Shown piece after piece: positions 51,682-59,726 of a stretch of 64,000 bases of DNA. Source of the stretch: CAZDYI01 sp964509765. Its GTDB lineage: Bacteria > Pseudomonadota > Gammaproteobacteria > Tethybacterales > Tethybacteraceae. Positions within the stretch are counted from its first letter, which is position 1. Each line of letters starts with the position of its first letter. The position numbers were made by a program, and so were the translations under genes. The stretch spans positions 11,958 through 75,957 of the forward strand of contig CAZDYI010000105.1 of the NCBI GenBank assembly GCA_964509765.1, in the 5' to 3' direction. Below the pieces are notes generated by a model. It did not search any database and was not told where the DNA came from. It saw only the letters and a list, made by a program, of their open reading frames with translations.

Positions 51682-54222
51682 CTAGTCAGTGAATAGCAAA
51701 TCCAATAGTTGCGCTTTCCATTCATTTTCAAAGATTATGCGAAATGTCATAGGTGAATACACTCCGTTATTGAATACATCTGTGTCTTTGGTTTTCTTTA
51801 CGCGGACTGCCTTCTCAAGCGCACCCATCAATTTTGATTTATATTCTGTATCCTCATTCCCTTTCAGGTGACTGCCTTTGGTCTCCAGAATAAGCAATAT
51901 ATTGTCTTTTCGACATACCAAGAAATCTGGATATACGCGATGAGCCCTCCATCCCTGAATTGAGTATCCCTGCCGAGCCGCTATCCTATGCCACCATGAA
52001 ATCGCTTCTGCTTCTTCTAAGTACAACGCAAATGCCTTTTCTAAGCTGTTATATTCGTTTTCGTACTCGATCTCAAACAGGCTTCGTTGAATCTCTGTTC
52101 CTGTCTCTTTCTGTAAGCCCCTTGCACCTTTAGGTACCAAGACTTCAAATGAATTCTGAATTTTGTAATTTAATTGTGGGTTGGTCTGCAGATGGAAACA
52201 TATTTCCTTGCTATTCACCTTGTCAATAAACACTTTTTCTGCTTGTCCGTCAATTGCCCTTTCAACTTGTTGGCGTATCATGTCTGATATATACAGACGG
52301 TTATTATATAAAATGGATTTGGATATTTTCATTTTCTTGTGCAATTGGATGTAGCTCTCTGCAATCCGAGCTGCTTGCCATGGATTAGGTACGCAAGATA
52401 GATGTCGCGCGAAGTATTTTAGTTGTATTTCATCGTTAGACTCAATAACATGACTATGAATTTCCTCTGATCGATTAATATCTACTACAACGGTTGTTAA
52501 CTGGGTTTGAATACTCTTATCAAGTCGTACCGCCTTTTCTGCTTTGATGTTTTCCCAGATAATCGAGCTTAGAATGTCACGTTCATAATCTAATTGCCGG
52601 TGTGTATTTCCATTAATGTGCAGAACCAGTGGCAGGAAAATATCCAACTTATCATATGCTTTCCTTCGTTTAACAATCGTTTGTGTGATGTTTGAGGCAG
52701 TTCCCTTGCCATGTATGAACGATCCTAAACCTGTAAGGCCTTCGTTTTCCAAACCACTTTTTATCTGGTTTACAACACTAGTGACGTCTTGGTTATAGCT
52801 ATATATGTAGCAGCGATTTAGCAATGAATTCTCATCACTAATCTTCTGCGCCTGTGGTTGGCGCATAACACGGCCGACCATCTGAGTTAATGCAGTAGCA
52901 GCACTTGTGTTGTCAAGTAATACCAGAACATAGGCAAAAGAGCAATCCCAACCTTCTTTCAGCGCATCTTTTGAAATTATCCATCGGACTTGGCTATTAT
53001 CCGAGAGTAAATCTTCACCAGCAAGCTCTTGATTTTCCGATGATTGAACTCGAATGTACCTCTCTGGTACAGAAAGATTGTTGATTAAAAATGACCGAAC
53101 ATCTTCTGCATGTATACGCCCTGTACCCAGTTGTTTCTTCCCAGTCTGCTGAACGCGAACGACAGCAATAGGCCGTATGTATCGTCCCTCGGCTGAATAT
53201 AGTTTATCAGAAGCTTTTGATAGCTGTTGTAATTTATTTTTTGATGCTGATAACGTATTTTGCCAGTCAGTATCATGCAAGAAGGATACCTCCATGGGAA
53301 GTTTGATCATCTCTTCCTGAAGCAATTCTACTCCAGATATATTTACCAACAGATTGCTTATTCCAGCTTTAGGTGTTGCCGAGAGCTCCAAGACATGGCT
53401 GGGGTTGATCTTGTTGACTGAAGAAACAAATTCTTGTATGGCATTATCGTTTCTCCCATATGCCTTGTGCGCCTCATCAAGTATTACTATTGGACGAATC
53501 AACTTCAATGTATTTATCAGGCTTTGCTTTACTCGCCCGTCGTTAGTGCATTCTAGATCTCTATGAATGTCCTTGAATTTAGAATGGCCTTCATTATCAT
53601 CAGCTTGAGGGAAAAACGAGCTGTAGTCACCACTATCTCGAAAGATTTTCAGAAATTCCGTGTTTTTTCTCCGGTTAGCAGAGGGCAACATCAGCAACAT
53701 GACACAAATATAATTGTTAATGTCGTCCTTTTCGAAAGTATCTTGCTTTTCAAGTATCCTAATTTTATCGTGACCACCTACAAGTTGGTTCAAATGCTGC
53801 CGGTAAGGATGCTCACGCGTGCGGAAAGCCTTTAGTGATTGTTCATAAATCGCTTTGGTAGGCACAATCCACAATACGAATCCGTTCCCAGGAAGAAGTT
53901 GCCCTAATGAGGCAACTCCTAGCAATGTCTTGCCACCCCCAGTTGGCACCTTCATGCAAACATGTGGGATTGACCCACCGCTATCTGCTGTACGCTCGAC
54001 GTATTCGGGCATCAATGATGCCATCTCACCTTCGACTATAGGGAGCTTGCCCTGTTCTGCAAGGGATTGCCATGCTAACTTCGGTGAACTGGGCAATATG
54101 TCCTTGCGTGACGCAGGTGTATTTTCCTGCATCGACTGTAAGTCTTGGCGTGCGGCTTGCAATTCCTGTTGCCAAGCGTTTAGCTGCTCAAGAGCTTTAT
54201 TTTGAAAAATCTTCAGTTCCAT
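51682..54222 (-). CDS. Type III restriction endonuclease subunit Res
   Basis: ATP-dependent translocase and nuclease of a Type III restriction system. The 846-aa protein starts MELKIFQNKALEQL. SF2 helicase motifs are present: Walker A VPTGGGKT (92-99), DEAHKAYG, LSATPK, and MVGRVMRQP. The nuclease motif is near the C-terminus: P765-D766 (YPDFLV) and E780-x-K782 (LILETKG), a PD-ExK site. All key residues are intact. An upstream ATG at 54288 would add 22 residues without family support. It is AT-rich like mod and read with it. It needs a full Mod for specificity, which the frameshifted mod may not supply. Confidence 0.93.
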   Translation of the reverse strand: MELKIFQNKALEQLNAWQQELQAARQDLQSMQENTPASRKDILPSSPKLAWQSLAEQGKLPIVEGEMASLMPEYVERTADSGGSIPHVCMKVPTGGGKTLLGVASLGQLLPGNGFVLWIVPTKAIYEQSLKAFRTREHPYRQHLNQLVGGHDKIRILEKQDTFEKDDINNYICVMLLMLPSANRRKNTEFLKIFRDSGDYSSFFPQADDNEGHSKFKDIHRDLECTNDGRVKQSLINTLKLIRPIVILDEAHKAYGRNDNAIQEFVSSVNKINPSHVLELSATPKAGISNLLVNISGVELLQEEMIKLPMEVSFLHDTDWQNTLSASKNKLQQLSKASDKLYSAEGRYIRPIAVVRVQQTGKKQLGTGRIHAEDVRSFLINNLSVPERYIRVQSSENQELAGEDLLSDNSQVRWIISKDALKEGWDCSFAYVLVLLDNTSAATALTQMVGRVMRQPQAQKISDENSLLNRCYIYSYNQDVTSVVNQIKSGLENEGLTGLGSFIHGKGTASNITQTIVKRRKAYDKLDIFLPLVLHINGNTHRQLDYERDILSSIIWENIKAEKAVRLDKSIQTQLTTVVVDINRSEEIHSHVIESNDEIQLKYFARHLSCVPNPWQAARIAESYIQLHKKMKISKSILYNNRLYISDMIRQQVERAIDGQAEKVFIDKVNSKEICFHLQTNPQLNYKIQNSFEVLVPKGARGLQKETGTEIQRSLFEIEYENEYNSLEKAFALYLEEAEAISWWHRIAARQGYSIQGWRAHRVYPDFLVCRKDNILLILETKGSHLKGNEDTEYKSKLMGALEKAVRVKKTKDTDVFNNGVYSPMTFRIIFENEWKAQLLDLLFTD

Positions 54223-54260
54223 AGTATTAATGCCTATATGACAGTGACCTTGTGATATTG

Positions 54261-54692
54261 CTATGCCAAGCAATATGGCAAACCGCAAAATACTATCCCC
54301 ATCTTCGACAATTCTTTCTGCCCGATAAACTTGTGTGTTGCATAGACAATCGCTGATTTATTCGATTTTTTGCATTGTACTTCAATACGCCTTGCGGAAT
54401 CACTATTCAAGGCAGATTCCGTGCTCTGTAAAAAAGATAAGTCTTGCTTATATATTAGGAAATACAGATTATAATCTGTTTCGTGGAACAACCCATCGCG
54501 CCCTCTTGCTCGAGGTTTACGAACTTTAGATAGAGACTTTCCAGTTGCCATCCAAAATAGTTGTCGCGCCAAAGTATCGTAATCAGGAAGATTTTTTCCG
54601 ACTAGCATGTTCTCCACACTTAAGTCATCTCCTATTTCACAGAATGTAAATTCGCCACCAAGTCCACTAAATTGCTGCTTGTCCTTTGCTTT
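54261..54692 (-). pseudogene. Detached C-terminal part of Mod (out of frame)
   Basis: This reading frame starts immediately after the G10 tract and continues to a stop at 54261. It reads KAKDKQQF, then GLGGEFTFCEIGDDLSVENML, LPDYDTLARQLFWMATGKS and ends KFIGQKELSKMGIVFCGLPYC. The GLGGxF and LPDYxxLA blocks are typical of Type III Mod C-termini. From GTG 54617 it can also be read as a free 118-aa protein, but I interpret it as the lost end of Mod, restored if the tract has 8 or 11 G. Confidence 0.8.
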
Positions 54693-55912
54693 ACCCCCCC
54701 CCCTTTCATGACGCGCCGTATGCGCTCAGCAGTAACTTTATCTGCATAGTTTTCACACTCGATTAGTATGAACTTACGATTTCCGTCGTCATCATTATTT
54801 TGCTTAAGCACTGCATGAGCTGTGGTGCCGGTGCCTGCAAACGAATCCAATACAATTGCAGACTTAGGACTAGTCGATATTTGAATGAGCAGTTTAATCA
54901 AATCCACGGGTTTACTGTTATCCAATTCTTTTTTTCCAAAAATTGACAATTGCTCATTCGTAGCATTTGTAGTATACGCAATTTTGTACAATATAGTTCT
55001 GTCCTTTATAATTTTTTCGCTGTTGACTTCATCGAAATATGTTACCTCAAAGGGCTTCAACCTGTTATTCCTCCGATCTAACTGCCACTCAATGTGATCC
55101 TTGTCTAGCTTGGTCGGGTCTTTCCTCCAGCGTCCAGGTTTGCCTCTTGGCGCGACTGGAAAGTAGTCGCTTCCATCTGGAGCTTTTATTGCGAAGTGCA
55201 ACGTCGGTGCTTCATCTTTGCTAGCTCCTGCACCCCATTTTTCCAGTGGGGTGTACTTGCACTTTCTCCCGTTCTTAGTTTTCTTGAACTCAGTTTCCTT
55301 CACGATTTCCTTACGGAAAAAATATTTGAACTCCTTGCTTTTACAGTATGTGTGGATGTATTCATGCTCCCTAGCTAAATACTCACTATCTTGCCCCCCA
55401 CCAGCTTTTTTTCTCCAAATGATGGTGTTTACAAAATTATTCCTTCCAAATATCTCATCCATGAGCATGCGTAGATGATGCTGTTCGTTGTCGTCTATTG
55501 AGACAAAAATTACCCCGTCCTCTGAAAGCAATTCTCTAAGTAACTGTAGCCTAGGCCACATCATGCACATCCACTTGTCGTGGCGCTCCATGTCTTCCCC
55601 ATCAACAGGGCTAGCTGTCTTTAGCCAGTCCTGCATCAATGGGCTGTTCACGTTGTCGTTGTAGCACCAACCCTCATTGCCAGTGTTGTATGGCGGGTCA
55701 ATGTATACGCAGTTGATGCGTCCAGCGTAATGTGGCAACAGAGCCTTGAGAGCATCGAGGTTGTCGCCGTGAATAATAAGATTCTCGGCTAGCTCAGTAG
55801 CAGTGGATTGCTGGATTAGCGACTTCCTCGCGGAAGGCTTGAGTGCTCGAACAGGCACAGTCAGATGATGAGCATAGACTGCCTGTTTCCCCTTGAACTC
55901 GCATTTCGGCAT
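54632..55912 (-). CDS. Type III DNA methyltransferase Mod, truncated by a G-tract frameshift
   Basis: N6-adenine methyltransferase and recognition subunit of the Type III system. DPPYNTGN (72-79) comes before FAGTGTT (358-364), the beta-class motif order. The product is 426 aa; the final 20 residues after K403-GGG (VKQRTSSNLVDLV...) do not resemble Mod because the frame is shifted at a run of ten G. Catalytic motifs remain, but the C-terminal domain is cut off. With one G more, or two fewer, the protein would be about 550 aa. It has a strong promoter and AT-rich codon use, unlike the rest of the window. Confidence 0.92.
   Translation of the reverse strand: MPKCEFKGKQAVYAHHLTVPVRALKPSARKSLIQQSTATELAENLIIHGDNLDALKALLPHYAGRINCVYIDPPYNTGNEGWCYNDNVNSPLMQDWLKTASPVDGEDMERHDKWMCMMWPRLQLLRELLSEDGVIFVSIDDNEQHHLRMLMDEIFGRNNFVNTIIWRKKAGGGQDSEYLAREHEYIHTYCKSKEFKYFFRKEIVKETEFKKTKNGRKCKYTPLEKWGAGASKDEAPTLHFAIKAPDGSDYFPVAPRGKPGRWRKDPTKLDKDHIEWQLDRRNNRLKPFEVTYFDEVNSEKIIKDRTILYKIAYTTNATNEQLSIFGKKELDNSKPVDLIKLLIQISTSPKSAIVLDSFAGTGTTAHAVLKQNNDDDGNRKFILIECENYADKVTAERIRRVMKGGGVKQRTSSNLVDLVANLHSVK
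54694..54703 (-). repeat. G10 homopolymer (C10 on the + strand) near the 3' end of mod
   Basis: Ten consecutive G in the coding strand. G11 or G8 gives full-length Mod; G10 (present) gives a 20-residue false tail; G9 gives an immediate TAA stop. Such runs slip during replication and drive on/off switching in many phase-variable mod genes. A sequencing or assembly length error is the main alternative. Confidence 0.85.
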
Positions 55913-56005
55913 AATATAGATTAGGAATGTGTAAGGACGCTAGTTCCAGCAATGTATCTGCGCTGACTGTTGTTCGGAACCCGCCTGTCCTCGTATGAAG
56001 CATAG

Positions 56006-56035
56006 ATTATAGTTCATTTTCATATTGAAAGTCAA
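56006..56035 (-). promoter_or_regulatory. Strong sigma-70 promoter for the mod-res operon
   Basis: TTGACT, an 18-base spacer, then TATAAT, on the minus strand, predicting a leader of about 85-90 bases before the mod ATG at 55912. It is the only promoter in the window with a clear -35, as expected for recently acquired AT-rich DNA. The gap 55913-56120 holds nothing else that I recognise. Confidence 0.75.
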
Positions 56036-56107
56036 CCTCCACTCACTTCCCATCTGCGTTAGATCATTTTCCATTGCGAATTGTTGAGTGTTCCAACCGC
56101 TTTTTTC

Positions 56108-56113
56108 TATAAT
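56108..56113 (+). promoter_or_regulatory. -10 box (TATAAT) for the NfeD-like gene
   Basis: Perfect TATAAT seven bases before the ATG at 56121, so transcription would start essentially on the start codon. Confidence 0.5.
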
Positions 56114-56120
56114 TTCGCTC

Positions 56121-57077
56121 ATGCAGGACAGCCTGAGAAAGGAAATCTTCGCCATTGCGATCTGGATCGCGATCGCCTTGGCGCTAGCCGTCACGCACTT
56201 AATCACCGAAGTCAGGACACCCCTGCTCTTTGCCTTGGCTGTTTTCTGGCCTGTTGCCAGCAACACCAATCACCTCCTTCAGAAATTCACGTTCAAGGCC
56301 AAGGGCAAAGGCTTGCCGCCACCGTTTCCTGCTTATCTTGAAGTGTGTCAATGGCTGGGATTCGGCCTTTTCTTTCATTTTTTCGACCCGGACATACAGA
56401 ATGCTGAGCTACTTGTTGGCGATTCGCTCGAATTGATGTTTAAGCGCAACTTGCTGGAAATCGCAAATTGGTACATGTTGCTTGCCATCGTTGCCCACAT
56501 CCCTTGGTTCATAAAGGCCCGGGCCTATCAAAAGAAGCGGTTTCGGGACGGCTTGCTGGGACAGAAGGGAACCATTACCAAGTGGAAGGGAAAGTCTGGA
56601 AAGGCACGGGTGAGATTTGCGGACACGCACTTCGGAAAAGGCAACGTATGGAAGGCAGTATCCGTTGACGGCGAACCCATCTCCCCCGGAACTGTCGTGA
56701 AGGTGGTGGACGTAGACATGAAGGTGAAAACAGTGACAGTTCAGGCAACAGACGAGGAACTGGAAACAGCGGAGGAGAAGACTGAGCTTGCGCCTGCCAG
56801 GCGCCAGTCCCGAAACTGGCTGATCGCAGCTTTTTCCCTGTCAGGATTGTGGTTGCTTAGCAATATGCTGGAATTAGGCTTGCACTCAGTCATGGTTCCG
56901 TATATCATTTCAGCGTTCCTCTGCGCGGGACTGACCAGAGCTGAAAGAAGGTCAGGCGGAACGCTCTCCCCGCACGTGCAGGTGATCTACTGGTTCTTGG
57001 GGGGATCTGTGCTTTGGTTGTTTTTAGGAGCTGACGATCTGCTGCTGAATTGGGCATTCAAGGATCTGCAGGAATAG
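56121..57077 (+). CDS. Membrane protein with NfeD-like OB-fold insert
   Basis: A 318-aa protein, not recognised as a named family. Hydrophobic segments lie at about 9-25, 33-50, 66-82, 110-127, then after a soluble part at about 235-252, 258-275 and 285-305. Between them, residues about 144-212 look like an NfeD C-terminal OB fold (LLGQKGTITKWKGKSGKARVRF, GEPISPGTVVKVVDVD). NfeD domains usually partner with stomatin-like SPFH proteins, but none is adjacent. Base composition is intermediate. The start follows a -10 box by seven bases; a longer in-frame start at 56088 would erase it. Confidence 0.7.
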   Translation: MQDSLRKEIFAIAIWIAIALALAVTHLITEVRTPLLFALAVFWPVASNTNHLLQKFTFKAKGKGLPPPFPAYLEVCQWLGFGLFFHFFDPDIQNAELLVGDSLELMFKRNLLEIANWYMLLAIVAHIPWFIKARAYQKKRFRDGLLGQKGTITKWKGKSGKARVRFADTHFGKGNVWKAVSVDGEPISPGTVVKVVDVDMKVKTVTVQATDEELETAEEKTELAPARRQSRNWLIAAFSLSGLWLLSNMLELGLHSVMVPYIISAFLCAGLTRAERRSGGTLSPHVQVIYWFLGGSVLWLFLGADDLLLNWAFKDLQE

Positions 57078-57101
57078 TTGAAACCGAACGTTCCCACAAC
57101 A

Positions 57102-57851
57102 TCATCCATCCGACGTCTTCCAGATTGCGGTTACGAACCTCCCCGAAGCCTTTCCGTCCCTCCTGGCGGAAAAGAAGTTCTTGCCGTCAAGGAACGTGCA
57201 CCTGTCCTCGTTCTTAACTGTCCTGGCCTTGCAGTCATGCAGCTGACGCATGGCCAGCTTCGCGAGCGAAACGTGGAACTTGCCCTCCTCGCCCCGGTGC
57301 GCCATGTCGTCGGTCGCTCCTGCCGAGCGCAGCTCACCCCACACGTCCTCGCCGACAACGTACATCGCCTGTGAGATGCACGGGCCTAGGTAGGCCGTGT
57401 AGGTCAGCCCCTTGAAGGCTTGCGCAGCCGAGGCGATCACCCCTGCCGCCAGCCCCCGCCATCCCGCATGAGCTGCCGCAACGACGCTGCCGTCGTCGGC
57501 CGCAAGCAGCACCGGAACGCAGTCCGCGGTGAGCACCGCGCATGCAATGCCCTCCTCGTCCGTCCACGACCCGTCGGCCTCGGGATAAGGCTCCTTGCCG
57601 ACCGCCTCCCTCGCCTCGACCACTGTGTCCGAGTGGACCTGCGTAAGCCACGCGATCTCCGGGCTGCCCCGCATGGCGCCCTGCAGCCGCATGCGGTTCT
57701 CGCCGAGCGCCATCTCCGAGTCGCCGACCACGTGCGACAGGTTGAAGTTGCCGAACTTGCCGTCGCTCACCCCGCCGTCCCGGGTGGTCACAACCGCCTT
57801 TACCTCGGGCGGCAGCTTCCAGTCCGGCTCAATCAGCGGCAAGCCCAACAT
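57102..57851 (-). CDS. pgeF: Peptidoglycan editing factor / laccase-domain protein
   Basis: YfiH family protein that prevents incorporation of serine in place of alanine in muropeptides. The 249-aa product has the conserved metal-site blocks VHSDTV, LTADCVPVLL, AAHAGWRGLAAGVI and LGPCISQAMYVVG. The ATG at 57851 overlaps rluD by 23 bases; ATG 57875 is possible. The rluD-pgeF order next to divergent bamD is the arrangement of E. coli and other gammaproteobacteria. Confidence 0.93.
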   Translation of the reverse strand: MLGLPLIEPDWKLPPEVKAVVTTRDGGVSDGKFGNFNLSHVVGDSEMALGENRMRLQGAMRGSPEIAWLTQVHSDTVVEAREAVGKEPYPEADGSWTDEEGIACAVLTADCVPVLLAADDGSVVAAAHAGWRGLAAGVIASAAQAFKGLTYTAYLGPCISQAMYVVGEDVWGELRSAGATDDMAHRGEEGKFHVSLAKLAMRQLHDCKARTVKNEDRCTFLDGKNFFSARRDGKASGRFVTAIWKTSDG

Positions 57852-58758
57852 CTTCCATTGCCTTCCTGAAGTCATCGGGCAAGCCCGACTCGCAGCTTAT
57901 TCTCTCCCCGCTTGCGGGATCCTCGAACGCAAGCGTCTGCGCGTGGAGCATCTGCCGCGGGAACATTCCGCCTTCCGCCCTCGAGTGCCTGCGGTACCTG
58001 CGGTCGCCGGCGACCGGATGGCCGGCGTGCTCGAGGTGGACCCTGATCTGGTGGGTCCTTCCCGTAGACAGGAAGCACCGCACCAGCGAGAAGCCGGGCG
58101 ACTCGGAAACGAGGTGGAAGCGCGTAAGGGCCGGCCTGCCCGACTCGGCCACTGCCATCTTCAGCCGGTTCGCCCTGTCGCGCCCTATCGGCCGCTCGAT
58201 CGTCCCCGTTGCGGGAGGCGCGCCGTGGACGATCGCCAGGTAGCTGCGCTCGGCGGCGCGGTCGCGGAACTGCGCGACGAGGCTCAGGCGCGCGGCCTGC
58301 GTCTTGGCCACGACTACAAGCCCGCTGGTGTCCTTGTCGAGGCGGTGCACGACGCCGGCCCTGGGCAGCTGCGCCGCCTCCTCGCTGTGCGCCGACACCG
58401 CGTTCGCAAGGGTGTCGTCGCGGTGGCCCGGCGCCGGGTGCACGACCATCCCTGCGGGCTTGTCGATGACTATGAAATGCTCGGTTTCGTCGATGATGTC
58501 GAGGTCGATCCTCGCAGGCTCCACCAGCGCGCTCGGCGGGGCCGCAACGATCTCCGCACAGACGACCTGTCCTTCCGCAACCGGATGGCGCGGGTCCGTG
58601 ACCTGCCGGCCGGCTACGTTGACCGCGCCCGCCTTGATTGCTTCCTTCGCCTGGGAGCGCGACACATGCCCGGTCAGGGTGGCGAACGCCCGGTCCAGGC
58701 GCGCGCCGTCCAGCTCCGGTGGTATCGAGAAACTGATGTCGCTGGTGTTCGCAGGCAT
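57829..58758 (-). CDS. rluD: 23S rRNA pseudouridine synthase RluD
   Basis: Makes pseudouridines in helix 69 of 23S rRNA. The 309-aa protein has an N-terminal S4 domain (ARLDRAFATLTGHVSRSQAKEAIKAGAVNVAG) and the catalytic motif VHRLDKDTSGLVV with D141. Further motifs FIVIDKPAGMVVHP and LSTGRTHQIRVHLEHAGHPVAGDRRY are complete. It is first in the rluD-pgeF operon and divergent from bamD. Confidence 0.95.
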   Translation of the reverse strand: MPANTSDISFSIPPELDGARLDRAFATLTGHVSRSQAKEAIKAGAVNVAGRQVTDPRHPVAEGQVVCAEIVAAPPSALVEPARIDLDIIDETEHFIVIDKPAGMVVHPAPGHRDDTLANAVSAHSEEAAQLPRAGVVHRLDKDTSGLVVVAKTQAARLSLVAQFRDRAAERSYLAIVHGAPPATGTIERPIGRDRANRLKMAVAESGRPALTRFHLVSESPGFSLVRCFLSTGRTHQIRVHLEHAGHPVAGDRRYRRHSRAEGGMFPRQMLHAQTLAFEDPASGERISCESGLPDDFRKAMEDVGLAAD

Positions 58759-58850
58759 CCCGCCAGCCGCGCGCCGCGGGAAGGTGTCTTCCGCCGCGCC
58801 TTCTTGACTGCGGAAAATTGTAGTTCAACACGTAAACGGCGCGCCAAACA

Positions 58851-58856
58851 TATAAT
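58851..58856 (+). promoter_or_regulatory. -10 box (TATAAT) for bamD
   Basis: Perfect TATAAT nine bases before the bamD ATG at 58866, with no -35 at the usual distance. No Shine-Dalgarno can fit between predicted start site and ATG. Confidence 0.55.
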
Positions 58857-58865
58857 CGCCACCCG

Positions 58866-59726
58866 ATGAATCGGACCTGCCGGCGCGGAGCGGCCGCATC
58901 GGGACTGCGCCTGGCGCTGGCGTCGATAGTCGCCTTCGCGGTTGCAGGGTGCGCGAAGGAAACCGAGATCAAGTCCGCCGCGGAGATGTACGCGGAGGCT
59001 GTCGAGATGCAGTCCGCCGCTGACTACGAGGGCGCGATCGAGCTGTACGGCGACATCCAGGCCAGCCACCCGTTCGGCCCCTACGCGCAGCAAAGCCTGC
59101 TCAACCAGGCGCACCTGCAGTACCTCGAGCGCGAGTTCGACAACTCGCTGTCCTCGATCAATCGCTTCATCCAGGACTACCCGGCGCACGACAACATCGA
59201 CTACGCCTACTACCTCAGGGCGCTCGCCCTGAGGCGCGAAAGGCCCGACCTGATCGACCGCATCTTCCTTTCCGAGTACGCAAACAGGTCGAGGAGCGAG
59301 ATCATCGAGGCGCACGACGCCTTCCTCGAGCTCGTGCGGCTGTACCCCGACAGCAAGTACGCGCCCGACTCGCTCAAGCAGGCCGGCGAGATCGTCGACG
59401 AGCTCGCCACAGGCGAGCTCGAGGTCGCGCTGCACTACCTGCGCCGCGGCGCCTACGGCGCGTCCATGAGCCGGGCCGCGGACATCGTCAAGAGGTACCC
59501 GGACTCGGGCAACGTCCTCGAGCCGGCGCTTGCGATCATCGTCGCGTCCTTAGTCGAGATGAAGGCCCAGGCGCCGCTCGCCGACGCCAGGGCATCGCTG
59601 TCGGAGAGCTTTCCGGGCTCTGGCTACATCGCCCCTGCCGAGGGCGGCGCGGTCGCGCTGCTCGAGCACATGGGCCTCGAGGTCACGCGCGGCGACTACG
59701 TCACCGGCTTCCTCGAGCGGAACTAG
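58866..59726 (+). CDS. bamD: Outer-membrane assembly lipoprotein BamD
   Basis: Essential TPR lipoprotein of the BAM complex that inserts outer-membrane barrels, showing that the organism is Gram-negative. The 286-aa precursor has an arginine-bearing signal peptide and a lipobox AVAGC with C29 as the lipidated residue. Tetratricopeptide repeats follow (AAEMYAEAVEMQSAADYEGAIELYGDI, YAQQSLLNQAHLQYLEREFDNSLSSINRFIQDYPAHDNIDYAYYLRALA), including the BamD-type YAxYLRALA helix. Its stop overlaps the lysS stop by four bases from the opposite strand. Confidence 0.93.
   Translation: MNRTCRRGAAASGLRLALASIVAFAVAGCAKETEIKSAAEMYAEAVEMQSAADYEGAIELYGDIQASHPFGPYAQQSLLNQAHLQYLEREFDNSLSSINRFIQDYPAHDNIDYAYYLRALALRRERPDLIDRIFLSEYANRSRSEIIEAHDAFLELVRLYPDSKYAPDSLKQAGEIVDELATGELEVALHYLRRGAYGASMSRAADIVKRYPDSGNVLEPALAIIVASLVEMKAQAPLADARASLSESFPGSGYIAPAEGGAVALLEHMGLEVTRGDYVTGFLERN

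Noticed and set aside
54261..54617. Independent 118-aa gene between mod and res
   Set aside because: Its sequence continues the Mod C-terminal motifs in frame with codons that begin directly at the G tract, so it is better explained as the detached end of mod.
55940..56269. Small minus-strand gene upstream of mod
   Set aside because: It crosses the mod promoter and the start of the NfeD-like gene and shows no family feature.
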